Origin: Micrococcales bacterium UBA2037
GTDB lineage: Bacteria > Actinomycetota > Actinomycetes > Actinomycetales > Microbacteriaceae
Direction: 5' to 3'
Assembly: GCA_002333405.1 (NCBI GenBank)
Contig: DDBH01000016.1
Location: forward strand, 22,658 to 35,437
DNA: 12,780 nt
Both the position numbers and the translations under genes were made by a program. Of the stretch, positions 1 to 7,815 are shown piece by piece; position 1 is the first letter of the stretch; the number at the start of each line of letters is the position of its first letter. Under the pieces are notes generated by a model. The model saw only the letters and a program-made list of their open reading frames with translations. It made no database searches and had not been told where the DNA came from.

Positions 1-1697
1 TGCGCGGCCTCACCGGGGAGCACTGACTGCTCCAATACAACTGATCCCGGTGTTCCGGTGCAGGTAAGGGCATCCAGCACTTCAACCGAGACCGTGTAAC
101 CAATCGACGGGTTAGTCAAAATGCTTCTAGCTTCCAGAACCTCAAGGTTTCTAACATCTGGAACCTGAACCGTGCCATCAGACAGAACCACGTTCACAAC
201 CGTTCCTAGCGGAAGTTTGGAGTTGGTTACCGGGTCCGAGGCAATCACGACGCCCTTGGGCACAATCGGCGAGCCGACCACGGTAATGCTTCCAACCGTG
301 AGCCCCTGGCCCTCAATCAGGGCCACCGCATCTGCTTCGGATTTGCCAACCAGGTTTGGAACAGTTACCTCGGTTGCACCACTGGACACATACAGAGTGA
401 CGGCGGTGTTGGAAAGAACCTGAGTTCCAGCCTCTGGAACCTGGCGGATTACGACTCCCTCAGGAACGCTCTCGCTCTTTTCATAAACCCTCAGCACAAC
501 TAGATCCTGCGAGGTGAGGGTGTTGTAGGCATCCTCATACAAAGAACCCTGAACGCTAGCAACCTGAACGCCGCTTGTTGGTGAAACGGTCGGGCCTGAG
601 CCACCTAAGTTCGTAACCCAGAACAGCAGTCCAACCAAGATCACAACCACACCGGTTCCCAAGCCCCAGAGCACGCTGGCACCAAGTTTGTTTGAGGTGG
701 TGGTGATTTGGCTGCTTGGAGCAGTTTCAAAACCGTCAATCAACGAAGCTGGTCGTTCATTTGATGAAGCCGCGCTTATTAGCTCAGTCGCGTCAAAGTC
801 AACCGGGGCCATCTTCTTGGTGTTTGCTGTCGAGGCCATCGGGGTGCCTGCCTGAGCTTCAAGCAAGTGCTCTCGGAAGTCTTCTGCGGTCTGGAATCGC
901 TCATCGCGATCTTTGCTCATGGCCCGCAACACAACCGCATCCAGTTCTGGAGACACCGCGGAATTGAATTCCGATGGCGCTGGCGCTGCCTCTGAAACAT
1001 GCTGGTAGGCAACAGACACGGCGCTCTCACCAGTGAAAGGTGGCCTACCGGCAAGCAATTCATACAGAATCACACCGGTTGAGTAGAGGTCGGTTCGACC
1101 ATCAACCGCATCGCCACGAGCTTGCTCGGGAGAGAAATACTGAGCGGTGCCAACGATGCCGGCGGTAGCGGCCTGAGTCGCGGAGTTGTCACTCACGGCC
1201 CTGGCAATGCCGAAGTCCATCACCTTGATCGACTCGCCTTCGCCAACAATCACGTTGGCGGGCTTAATGTCGCGGTGAACAACACCGGCTCGGTGGGAAA
1301 CCTCAAGCGCGGTCAAGATGCCAGAGACATACTTGACTGCCTTCTCAATGTTCAGACTCTTTTCGGCAATAATCTCTCGAAGCAGCTTGCCGCGAACCAA
1401 CTCCATGACGATGAATGGCGTTTTGACGGTCTGACCGTTTGCATCGGTGGACTCTTCTTCACCGGCGTCATAAACCCGAACGATGGTTGGGTGGGCCATG
1501 CGCGCACTTGCCTGGGCCTCCTGTCGGAAGCGCGATTCGAAGTTTGCATCATTGGCAAGGTCTGATTTTAAAAGTTTGATGGCAACGGTGCGACCGAGTC
1601 TTGTGTCAAAGCCCTCGAAGACCTCGGCCATTCCGCCGCGGCCGACAAGCTGACCCAGCCTGTATCGGCCTGCAATCAGTCTTTCGTTCTTACTCAA
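1..1697 (-). CDS. pknB: Ser/Thr protein kinase PknB with PASTA domains (partial, C-terminus off the left edge)
   Basis: Transmembrane Ser/Thr kinase that senses peptidoglycan or lipid II outside the cell and phosphorylates growth and division proteins inside. About 565 residues are visible. The kinase domain spans roughly 12-275, with Gly-rich loop GRGGMAEV (19-26), Lys41 in VAIK, HRDIKPAN (Asp143 catalytic), DFG (161-163) and an SPEQA motif (189-193). A single membrane helix lies near 337-360. It is followed by PASTA repeats at about 369-437 and 438-505, and a third that is cut by the window edge. The TTG at 1695-1697 is chosen as start because the kinase fold begins right after it and a purine-rich SD-like GAAAGAG lies about 5 nt upstream. 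It is the last visible gene of the operon and follows pknA after 88 bp. The activation loop is two residues longer than I recall for mycobacterial PknB. The extracellular PASTA repeats separate it from cytosolic kinases. Confidence 0.95.
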   Translation of the reverse strand, partial: MSKNERLIAGRYRLGQLVGRGGMAEVFEGFDTRLGRTVAIKLLKSDLANDANFESRFRQEAQASARMAHPTIVRVYDAGEEESTDANGQTVKTPFIVMELVRGKLLREIIAEKSLNIEKAVKYVSGILTALEVSHRAGVVHRDIKPANVIVGEGESIKVMDFGIARAVSDNSATQAATAGIVGTAQYFSPEQARGDAVDGRTDLYSTGVILYELLAGRPPFTGESAVSVAYQHVSEAAPAPSEFNSAVSPELDAVVLRAMSKDRDERFQTAEDFREHLLEAQAGTPMASTANTKKMAPVDFDATELISAASSNERPASLIDGFETAPSSQITTTSNKLGASVLWGLGTGVVVILVGLLFWVTNLGGSGPTVSPTSGVQVASVQGSLYEDAYNTLTSQDLVVLRVYEKSESVPEGVVIRQVPEAGTQVLSNTAVTLYVSSGATEVTVPNLVGKSEADAVALIEGQGLTVGSITVVGSPIVPKGVVIASDPVTNSKLPLGTVVNVVLSDGTVQVPDVRNLEVLEARSILTNPSIGYTVSVEVLDALTCTGTPGSVVLEQSVLPGEAA

Positions 1698-1720
1698 AGT
1701 CGCTCTTTCCCGCCTATTGA

Positions 1721-1726
1721 AGTCTA
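1721..1726 (-). promoter_or_regulatory. Possible -10 element (TAGACT) for an internal pknB promoter
   Basis: The minus strand reads TAGACT 23 nt before the pknB TTG start, inside the only sizeable gap of the operon (1698-1785). The upstream stretch is A-rich and no good -35 hexamer is visible. The same hexamer occurs before fhaA and the M13 peptidase gene. It could give pknB some independent expression. A six-base match is weak evidence on its own. Confidence 0.3.
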
Positions 1727-1785
1727 GTTTTTCTTTTGCAAATTTCGCTCGTGTTTCGGTTACAGTCTCATTACTCTGTTGTCCC

Positions 1786-3267
1786 CTAATTCGTCGGGGT
1801 CGGCGTTGGTGATGGAGTTGGAGTTGGGGTGGCCGCCGGATCTCCTGGAACCTCGGCTGGGACATCAGCAACAGGAGGATCGGTCACGATTGGCTGCCCG
1901 GTGGCTGGGTCTGTCTCGACCGGAGTTGGCTCAACTGCTGGGTCTGACGCTGGAATCTCGATTGGGATGTCTTCAAAGTCGCCAACGTAGTAGGTGACGT
2001 TGATGACGGCGCCGCGAACGATGTTTCCAGTTGGGGAAACCGCGTACACGACCCGAACCTCTGGTGAGCTGCCGGGAATCAGTTCCCCTGGAATGGCATT
2101 CACAACAAACCCGCGCTCGGTCAATAGCGCTGTTACCTCGCTCAAGTTTTTGCCAACAACATCGGAGACTAAAACAATTGATGATTCTGGCTCGGTTGGC
2201 TCAGGTTCGGCTTCAGAGGGACTTGGACTCGGGCTGGTGGTTTGGCTTGGACTTGGCGTCGGCTCTTCGGCACTTGGCTCCGACAAGATCGCAACAATCA
2301 CAACGATTGCGGTTAGACCAAGCAGCCCAAGAGTTGCAAGCCAGGGCCAAACAATCGGAGCTTTTGGCAACGGCGCGGTGTCGGTGGAGAGCACCTCGGT
2401 AACCGGGTCGTTTTCTGGCTCCACCGGCTTGGCTGGAACCCCCTTGCGTTTTTCTCTGAGAAGCGCTTCCGCTCGGATTGCCAGCGAGGTGCCGGACTCT
2501 GGTCGTTGGTTTGGCTTCTTGGCTAGACAGCTGAGGACTAGATTCTGAACCCGCGGGTCAATTGAGTCCGATAGCGCCGGCGGCATTTCGTTGATGTGAG
2601 CCATGGCAATTGCCATTTGGTTCTCACCCCGGAACGGACGCTTGCCTGCCAGTGCCTCATAGGCAACCACGCCGAGTGAATATAGGTCAGTTGCCGAGGT
2701 CGAAGATTTTCCGGTTGCCTGCTCTGGTGCCAAGTATTGAACTGTGCCCATCACCTGACCGGTTTTTGTTAGCGGGACCTGGTCTCCAACTCTGGCAATG
2801 CCAAAGTCGGTGATCTTTACCTTGCCCTCAGGGGTGATAAGCAGGTTCCCGGGCTTAATGTCTCGATGCACTAGACCTCTGGCGTGAGCTGCGGCCAGTG
2901 CCCTCGAGGTTTGCGCGATGATGTCCAGCACCTGCTCCTCTGGAAGTTTTCGCTCTCGCTCCAGCAGCCTGGAAAGCGATTCACCTGGAACCAGCTCCAT
3001 CACCAAAAAGGCAGAACCGGTGTCCTCGCCATAGTCATAAACATTTGCAATGCCCTCGTGCTCAACAAGAGCAGCGGAGCGTGCTTCAGTCCGGAAACGC
3101 TCTAGGAAATCAGGGTCTGAAAGGTACTCTTGCTTCAAAATTTTGATTGCGACCGTGCGCAGAATCAGTTCGTCCTCTGCCTGCCAAACCTCACCCATGC
3201 CGCCAATGGCAATGCGCAACTGGAGCCGATAGCGGTCACCGTAGAGCTGCCCTACTGCGGGCTTCAT
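1786..3267 (-). CDS. pknA: Ser/Thr protein kinase PknA with one extracellular PASTA-like domain
   Basis: Membrane Ser/Thr kinase of the cell-shape and division operon, 493 residues. Kinase domain about 13-270: nucleotide loop IAIGGMGEV, in which the first loop glycine is Ala20 (I recall mycobacterial PknA having a similar IATGGMG), Lys42, Glu61, HRDIKPGN with Asp136, DFG 154-156, activation-loop Thr167 and Thr169, and APE-like LAPEQ. One membrane helix at 305-328 follows a Pro/Glu-rich juxtamembrane stretch. Outside the membrane come a Ser/Pro/Glu-rich linker (331-363), one PASTA-like repeat (about 364-430) and a Pro/Thr-rich tail ending in TPTPTPSPTPTPTN. The start ATG overlaps the pbpA stop in an ATGA, so the two are probably translationally coupled. 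Position next to pknB and the loop sequence favour PknA over a second PknB. M. tuberculosis PknA lacks PASTA domains, so this one is more elaborate. Confidence 0.94.
   Translation of the reverse strand: MKPAVGQLYGDRYRLQLRIAIGGMGEVWQAEDELILRTVAIKILKQEYLSDPDFLERFRTEARSAALVEHEGIANVYDYGEDTGSAFLVMELVPGESLSRLLERERKLPEEQVLDIIAQTSRALAAAHARGLVHRDIKPGNLLITPEGKVKITDFGIARVGDQVPLTKTGQVMGTVQYLAPEQATGKSSTSATDLYSLGVVAYEALAGKRPFRGENQMAIAMAHINEMPPALSDSIDPRVQNLVLSCLAKKPNQRPESGTSLAIRAEALLREKRKGVPAKPVEPENDPVTEVLSTDTAPLPKAPIVWPWLATLGLLGLTAIVVIVAILSEPSAEEPTPSPSQTTSPSPSPSEAEPEPTEPESSIVLVSDVVGKNLSEVTALLTERGFVVNAIPGELIPGSSPEVRVVYAVSPTGNIVRGAVINVTYYVGDFEDIPIEIPASDPAVEPTPVETDPATGQPIVTDPPVADVPAEVPGDPAATPTPTPSPTPTPTN
1793..1835 (-). 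repeat. Short GTTGG-type tandem repeats coding for the Pro/Thr tail of PknA
   Basis: On the plus strand, units resembling GTTGGAGTTGG recur with small variations. Read on the minus strand in the pknA frame they encode alternating Thr-Pro and Ser-Pro at the extreme C-terminus. Such short in-frame repeats can change length by slippage without breaking the protein. A second, less regular Ser-Pro coding stretch lies near 2215-2275. Confidence 0.6.
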
Positions 3268-4715
3268 CGATCCATCACCACCCGCATCACAGCTTTGGCG
3301 ATCGGAGCCGCAATCTGATTACCGGTTCCGTTTTGACCTATGCCACCACCGTCTTCGACCACAACAGTCACCACAATCTCAGGCGACTCGGCTGGAACGA
3401 ACCCGGTGAACCAGAGGGTGTAGGGATCCTCAACGCCGTTCTGAGCGGTTCCGGTCTTGCCGGCAACTGCAACCTGCGAAATGCCAGCGTTGGTAGCTGC
3501 ACCAAACTCAACCGAATCAACCATCATTCTGGTGATCAGGGCAGCGGTCTCTCTAGACATCGGGGAAGACAAAACTTGTGGGCTTAGTTGGCTCAGCACA
3601 TTTAGGTTGCTGGCAACAACCTGATCCACCAGTTGCGGTTTCATCAAGACGCCCTGATTCGCAATTGCAGCTGTCACCATCGCCATTTGCAATGGCGAGA
3701 CCCGAACATCAAACTGACCAAAACCTGTCAGTGCAACCTGGCTAAGTTCCATCTCTTGCGGGTAGGTGCTCGGGGTCACCGAAAGCGGAATTGCTAAGTC
3801 ATCGGAGAACCCCATCAGCTCGGCTTGGGCCCGGATTCGGTCCTGACCGAGGTCAACTGCCAACATCGCAAACGGAATGTTGCAGGACCGAATCAGTGCC
3901 TGCTCCAGGGTGACCAGAGTGCCCTCACCACAAGTTTTCCCGGAGGAGTTCTGAATCGTGGTGGTGGTTCCAGGCAGGCGGTAGTCAGCCAGATTCTCGA
4001 AGGTTGTGGTGGTGCTGTAGCGGCCAGACTCTAGTGCTGCTGCTGCGACAACCAGCTTGAAGACAGACCCGGGGTGGTAGAGGTCCCCAGCAATTGCTCT
4101 GTTGATAAGCGGCTGGTCTTCATCCTCGAGGTAGGCGCGGTAGGCGGCATTGACCGGCTCATATTCGTGACCGGAGAGCAGGTTGGCATCGAAGGTTGGC
4201 TTGGAAACCATGGCCAGGATGCGGCCAGTTGCGGGTTCCAGCGCAACAACTGCACCCTTTCTGTTGCCAAGCGCATCCCAGGCGGCTCTCTGCAGTTCTG
4301 GATCCAGGCTCAATTCAACCGCGGCTCCAGTCACCGGGTTTCCATCGAGAAGCGCGTTGATCTGTTCAAAGAACTGCGCTGAGCTTTGTCCAGCTAGCAG
4401 TGAGTTCATTGATCTTTCAATGCCGGCAGAGCCGGTGAAGACGCTGAAGAAACCGACCACTGGCGAATAAAGAACTGAATCGTATTCGCGCAGGAATCGA
4501 TACTGGTCATTCACGGCACCGCTCACCACAACTTCTTCTTGCCCGACCAGAATCGAACCGCGCTGAGTTTTGTAGGTCTCATATGCGGCGCGAACGTTTC
4601 TCGCATCTTGATACAGCGACTGTGTCCTAACCACCTGAATCGAAGAGGCAATTGCAAACAGGGCAATAAACATCACCGTCAGTGCTAACCCAACTCGCCT
4701 CACCTGCCGGTTCAT
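3264..4715 (-). CDS. pbpA: Class B penicillin-binding protein PbpA (peptidoglycan D,D-transpeptidase)
   Basis: Membrane-anchored transpeptidase that cross-links peptidoglycan stem peptides, 483 residues, the usual size for actinobacterial PbpA. One N-terminal membrane anchor (about 8-28) leads to a dimerisation-type region and then the transpeptidase domain. The catalytic motifs are all present: SVFK with nucleophile Ser217 and Lys220, SCN at 277-279, and KTG at 420-422 followed by TAQNG. It has no glycosyltransferase domain and no PASTA repeat, so it depends on a SEDS partner, presumably RodA encoded immediately upstream. Its ATG overlaps the rodA stop by 4 bp (4712-4715), and its own TGA overlaps the pknA start in the same way. 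The overlaps suggest coupled translation and fixed stoichiometry. In mycobacteria PbpA is regulated by the PknA/PknB/PstP system of the same operon. Confidence 0.96.
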   Translation of the reverse strand: MNRQVRRVGLALTVMFIALFAIASSIQVVRTQSLYQDARNVRAAYETYKTQRGSILVGQEEVVVSGAVNDQYRFLREYDSVLYSPVVGFFSVFTGSAGIERSMNSLLAGQSSAQFFEQINALLDGNPVTGAAVELSLDPELQRAAWDALGNRKGAVVALEPATGRILAMVSKPTFDANLLSGHEYEPVNAAYRAYLEDEDQPLINRAIAGDLYHPGSVFKLVVAAAALESGRYSTTTTFENLADYRLPGTTTTIQNSSGKTCGEGTLVTLEQALIRSCNIPFAMLAVDLGQDRIRAQAELMGFSDDLAIPLSVTPSTYPQEMELSQVALTGFGQFDVRVSPLQMAMVTAAIANQGVLMKPQLVDQVVASNLNVLSQLSPQVLSSPMSRETAALITRMMVDSVEFGAATNAGISQVAVAGKTGTAQNGVEDPYTLWFTGFVPAESPEIVVTVVVEDGGGIGQNGTGNQIAAPIAKAVMRVVMDR

Positions 4716-6076
4716 GCGCTCACCCGCTTCAGTGAGGAGTCAGACAGAACCAGAAGCAACCCAATGATTGACCAGTTAGCAAGCAGTGAACTGCCACCGG
4801 CGGCTAGGAAAGGTGTGGTCAGGCCGGTAAGTGGCAACAGCCCCATCACCCCACCACAGACTATGAATACCTGCAGCCCAATCACGAAGGCCAAACCCAG
4901 TGCGAGCAGTTTCGAGAACTCATCCTGGTGAGTGTTGGCAACACGCAGTCCTCGATAAACAATCAAGAGGTAGATGGCCAGGATTGCGAACACTCCAGCA
5001 AGCCCGAGCTCTTCGCCAAGGGCAGCAAAAATAAAGTCGCTTTCAGCAAGCGGAATCAGCTGTGGGAAGCCCGAGCCCAGCCCTGACCCAATAACGTCAC
5101 CGTGAGCCATTCCAAAAAGCCCCTGAACCAGCTGATAGCTGCCGCCAGCAGCGGTGTAGTTTTCCTGAGACAGCGGGTTCAGCCAGCTTTCAAAACGAGA
5201 ACCAACGTAGTCAAAGAGCCGAGATGCCACCAGCGCACCGGTGATCATCATCACCATGCCGATGCCGACATAAAACGCCCGGCCGGTTGCGGTGTAGATC
5301 ATCACTAGGAAAAGTCCAAAATACAAAATGGAGGTTCCCAAATCGCGCTGGATGACCAAAACCCCAATTGATGCCACCCAGAACAGCAACACCGGGCCAA
5401 GGTCCTTGGCCCCAGGAATCTTCATCCCTAGAACCCTCGAGCCAATCTCAGAAAGCGGGCCCTTTCTGGAAACCAGGTAGCCAGCAAAGAAGATTGCCAA
5501 GAGAATCTTGGCAATTTCTCCCGGCTGGAAACTTAGCTCGCCAATGCCAACCCAGAGAGTTGCGCCATTGACTGTTCTGCCGATTACCGGTGCTGCCGGC
5601 AACATCAACAAAATAACCGCTCCGGCCCCTGCCAAGTATGGGAAGCGCCTAAGCGTTAGTGGGTTTGGAATAAGCCTCACCACAACCGCGGCAATCAACA
5701 TCGCGAAACAGCTCAACCAAACCTGTCGCTCAGCGAAAAGATCGGTTCCGCCGCGTGTGATCTCGGCCAAGTCAAGCCGGTAAATCATGGCGATGCCCAG
5801 ACCGTTTAGCAAAAATGCCAGCGGCAACAGTAAGCCATCGGCATTCAGAGCATATTTGCGCAGCACGTAGTGCAGGATCCAGGCACTGACAGTTGGCGGT
5901 GCCCAATAAAGCAGCATGTCCCAGCTCATCACCTGGTTCACTGCCAACTGAATTTGGGAAAGGGCAAATGCATGAATTCCGGCAACCCAGAACAGCAGCA
6001 CAGCTTCGAAGTTTCTGGAACGAGGAACAGCCTTTAGCAGCAGTGGGATTGCAGAGGTCAGCGAGACGTTACTCAT
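4712..6076 (-). CDS. rodA: SEDS-family peptidoglycan glycosyltransferase (RodA/FtsW)
   Basis: Polytopic membrane protein, 454 residues, that polymerises lipid II into glycan strands alongside a class B PBP. It is strongly hydrophobic throughout, with about ten or more membrane segments. Family landmarks: NGATLWVGIG (170-179) followed by FQPGEIAK (183-190), QRDLGTS (243-249), GSYQLVQG (312-319), a GSGLGSG stretch (330-336), ESDFIFAALGEELG (345-358) and PFLAAGGSSLL near 422-432. Operon position beside pbpA argues for RodA rather than FtsW. Its ATG lies within the end of pstP (8-bp overlap, 6069-6076), with an AAGG sequence a suitable distance upstream. Oddities: PGE replaces the common PSE motif, and the catalytic-loop region after TWLNP/SWLNP lacks the usual Asp-Pro before GYQ, reading NPLSQENYTAAGGSYQ instead (300-315). 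Confidence 0.93.
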   Translation of the reverse strand: MSNVSLTSAIPLLLKAVPRSRNFEAVLLFWVAGIHAFALSQIQLAVNQVMSWDMLLYWAPPTVSAWILHYVLRKYALNADGLLLPLAFLLNGLGIAMIYRLDLAEITRGGTDLFAERQVWLSCFAMLIAAVVVRLIPNPLTLRRFPYLAGAGAVILLMLPAAPVIGRTVNGATLWVGIGELSFQPGEIAKILLAIFFAGYLVSRKGPLSEIGSRVLGMKIPGAKDLGPVLLFWVASIGVLVIQRDLGTSILYFGLFLVMIYTATGRAFYVGIGMVMMITGALVASRLFDYVGSRFESWLNPLSQENYTAAGGSYQLVQGLFGMAHGDVIGSGLGSGFPQLIPLAESDFIFAALGEELGLAGVFAILAIYLLIVYRGLRVANTHQDEFSKLLALGLAFVIGLQVFIVCGGVMGLLPLTGLTTPFLAAGGSSLLANWSIIGLLLVLSDSSLKRVSA

Positions 6077-7322
6077 TGATTGTCTGCCTTAGCTGGTCAA
6101 GAATTCTTTGAGCATCTTCCAGTGACTCGGCCGAGATCGAGCGCTCAATCAGTGTTTGTTGGAACTGCGAAAGGTCTTCAAGGTTGATCTCAGAGACAAA
6201 GTAGGGACTCGAGAATTTCCATGGCCCGAGCTGCTCCCTGATTCCTTGATAAATAGTGACCTGACCGTCAAGGACATCAACGTAGTAGCGAGTTTGGGTG
6301 TACTGATAGGCACCAAGGCCAAGGCCAACCAGGATGCCCGCAAACAACAACCAGCCAAGAATCATGCGCACTCCGCGCCAGCGCAGCTTGCGCTGGGTTT
6401 CGGCAAGGATCTTCTCCAGTAGCTCTTCTGACTCCGGAGCATATTTGGCTGGGTCCTCTGGGCTTTGCAGCAGCTCCAGCAGCGACATTGGGTTGAACAA
6501 ACGCAGGATTTTGCCACCCTTGCGCTCTTCAATAATTACCTCGTGATCCGCCGAGCCAACGAAGTGGGCACCGGGTTCGAAATCTGCCTGGACGGTTGGG
6601 CGAACGATGTCGGTGATCACCACAGTCACGTTGTCAGGCGCACCGTGTTCGAGGGCCTCGCCAACTAGCAGCTCAGCAGCCTCCTCGGTTGGGACACTGG
6701 AGGCAAGAATGTTTGCCATCACGTCATCGGGAACAGCGCCACTCAGGCCATCACTGCAGACCATCCAGCGGTCACCGGGCAGCGCATCGTAGAGCGCAAT
6801 GTCGAGTTCGGGGTCACCCTGAACGTCTCCGAGCACGCGCATCAAAACGCTTCGTCGCGGGTGGACCAGTGCCTCTTCCTCGGTGATTCTGCCCAGGTCA
6901 ACAAGCTTTTGAACAAAGGTGTGGTCTTTGGTGATCTGCTCAACCTGTCCGGAGCGCATTCTGTAGATGCGGGAGTCTCCGATGTGAGCGGTGATGATCT
7001 GGCTGCCGTGGACCAACAGGCCAGAGAAGGTGGTGCCCATGCCCTGAAGCTCTGGGTGCTCAACAACTGTTCCAGTCAGCATCGAGTTGGCCTCGATGAC
7101 ACCGGCCTTCAGGCTCTCAATTGCCTCTTCAACGGTGTCGTATTTGCTGTCGGTCAGAGCAACGCGCTGCGAGGTGATGGCAGATGCAATGTCGCCACCG
7201 GCGTGACCGCCCATGCCATCAGCCACAAAAAATAGCTGGTAACCGGAATAGCCAGAGTCCTGATTCGAACTGCGATGCTTTCCGATATCGCTAGCTGCAT
7301 AGCTGATGGTTTTGATAGCCAA
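6069..7322 (-). CDS. pstP: PP2C-family Ser/Thr protein phosphatase PstP
   Basis: Metal-dependent phosphatase that reverses PknA/PknB phosphorylation at the inner face of the membrane, 417 residues. The PP2C domain occupies about 1-240: RSSNQD (17-22), DGMGGH with metal-binding Asp35 (35-40), GDSRIYR (115-121), SDGLSG with Asp191, and PDNVTVV with Asp230. A linker of about 75 residues leads to one membrane helix (about 318-340) and an extracellular C-terminal region of about 75 residues. The start is TTG at 7320-7322. It is preceded by AGGT about 9 nt upstream, and the PP2C fold begins within ten residues, so a later start would truncate it. It lies 4 bp after fhaB and overlaps rodA by 8 bp. 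M. tuberculosis PstP has the same membrane topology. This is probably the operon's only antagonist of the two kinases. Confidence 0.95.
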   Translation of the reverse strand: MAIKTISYAASDIGKHRSSNQDSGYSGYQLFFVADGMGGHAGGDIASAITSQRVALTDSKYDTVEEAIESLKAGVIEANSMLTGTVVEHPELQGMGTTFSGLLVHGSQIITAHIGDSRIYRMRSGQVEQITKDHTFVQKLVDLGRITEEEALVHPRRSVLMRVLGDVQGDPELDIALYDALPGDRWMVCSDGLSGAVPDDVMANILASSVPTEEAAELLVGEALEHGAPDNVTVVITDIVRPTVQADFEPGAHFVGSADHEVIIEERKGGKILRLFNPMSLLELLQSPEDPAKYAPESEELLEKILAETQRKLRWRGVRMILGWLLFAGILVGLGLGAYQYTQTRYYVDVLDGQVTIYQGIREQLGPWKFSSPYFVSEINLEDLSQFQQTLIERSISAESLEDAQRILDQLRQTINE

Positions 7323-7326
7323 GTGT

Positions 7327-7815
7327 CTAAGACCTCAGCTCAAAGGTTGTGGTGCCAATCCTGATGGTCATGCCGGCCTTGATGGTCACCGGGGTGGTGA
7401 TCTTCTTGCCATCGAGGTGGGTGCCGTTTGTTGAATTCAAGTCCTGCAGCACCCAGTCCTGGCCAACCAGCACCAACTTGGCATGCATGGATGAAGCAAA
7501 CTCATCACTGATTACCATGTCGGAACTCGGCGCTCTTCCGATCAAAACTTCCTTCTTGCCATCAAGCGAAATGTTGGTGCCAGCTGTCCTGCCGGTCAGA
7601 ACCGAAATCTGAGTGGGCTCAAAAACACCCGAGTCATCAATGCCAAGGCTTGCAGCAGAACCAGCAGCAAGCTGCGGAGCGTTCTGCCTAGCAATCCTGC
7701 TGATCACTCTTCGGCCATACAGGTCAGCTCGAATAACTGAAAGCAGGCTCAGGATAAACACCCAGAGAACAGCAACAAAGCCGATGCGCACTAGAAATAG
7801 CGCCAGTTCACTCAC
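7327..7815 (-). CDS. fhaB: FHA-domain protein FhaB (FipA-like), membrane anchored
   Basis: Small phosphothreonine-binding adaptor of 162 residues. An N-terminal hydrophobic helix (about 5-28) anchors it. A flexible linker follows, then a C-terminal FHA domain (about 68-162) with the conserved GR (93-94), SxxH (Ser108 or Ser109 with His111) and NSTNGTHLDG (127-136). FHA domains of this type bind Thr-phosphorylated proteins. The mycobacterial homologue FipA links PknA/PknB signalling to the division machinery. The GTG start at 7813-7815 lies in an 8-bp overlap with the end of fhaA (GTGAGTGA). A clear AGGAG SD a few bases upstream, inside fhaA, makes this start convincing. pstP follows after 4 bp. 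Confidence 0.94.
   Translation of the reverse strand: MSELALFLVRIGFVAVLWVFILSLLSVIRADLYGRRVISRIARQNAPQLAAGSAASLGIDDSGVFEPTQISVLTGRTAGTNISLDGKKEVLIGRAPSSDMVISDEFASSMHAKLVLVGQDWVLQDLNSTNGTHLDGKKITTPVTIKAGMTIRIGTTTFELRS

Noticed and set aside
1352..2548. Long open frames on the strand opposite pknA and pknB, and similar ones opposite the other operon genes
   Set aside because: They are out-of-frame shadows of well-identified genes, rich in repeats of Ser, Arg or Gly, with no start signals or family motifs.
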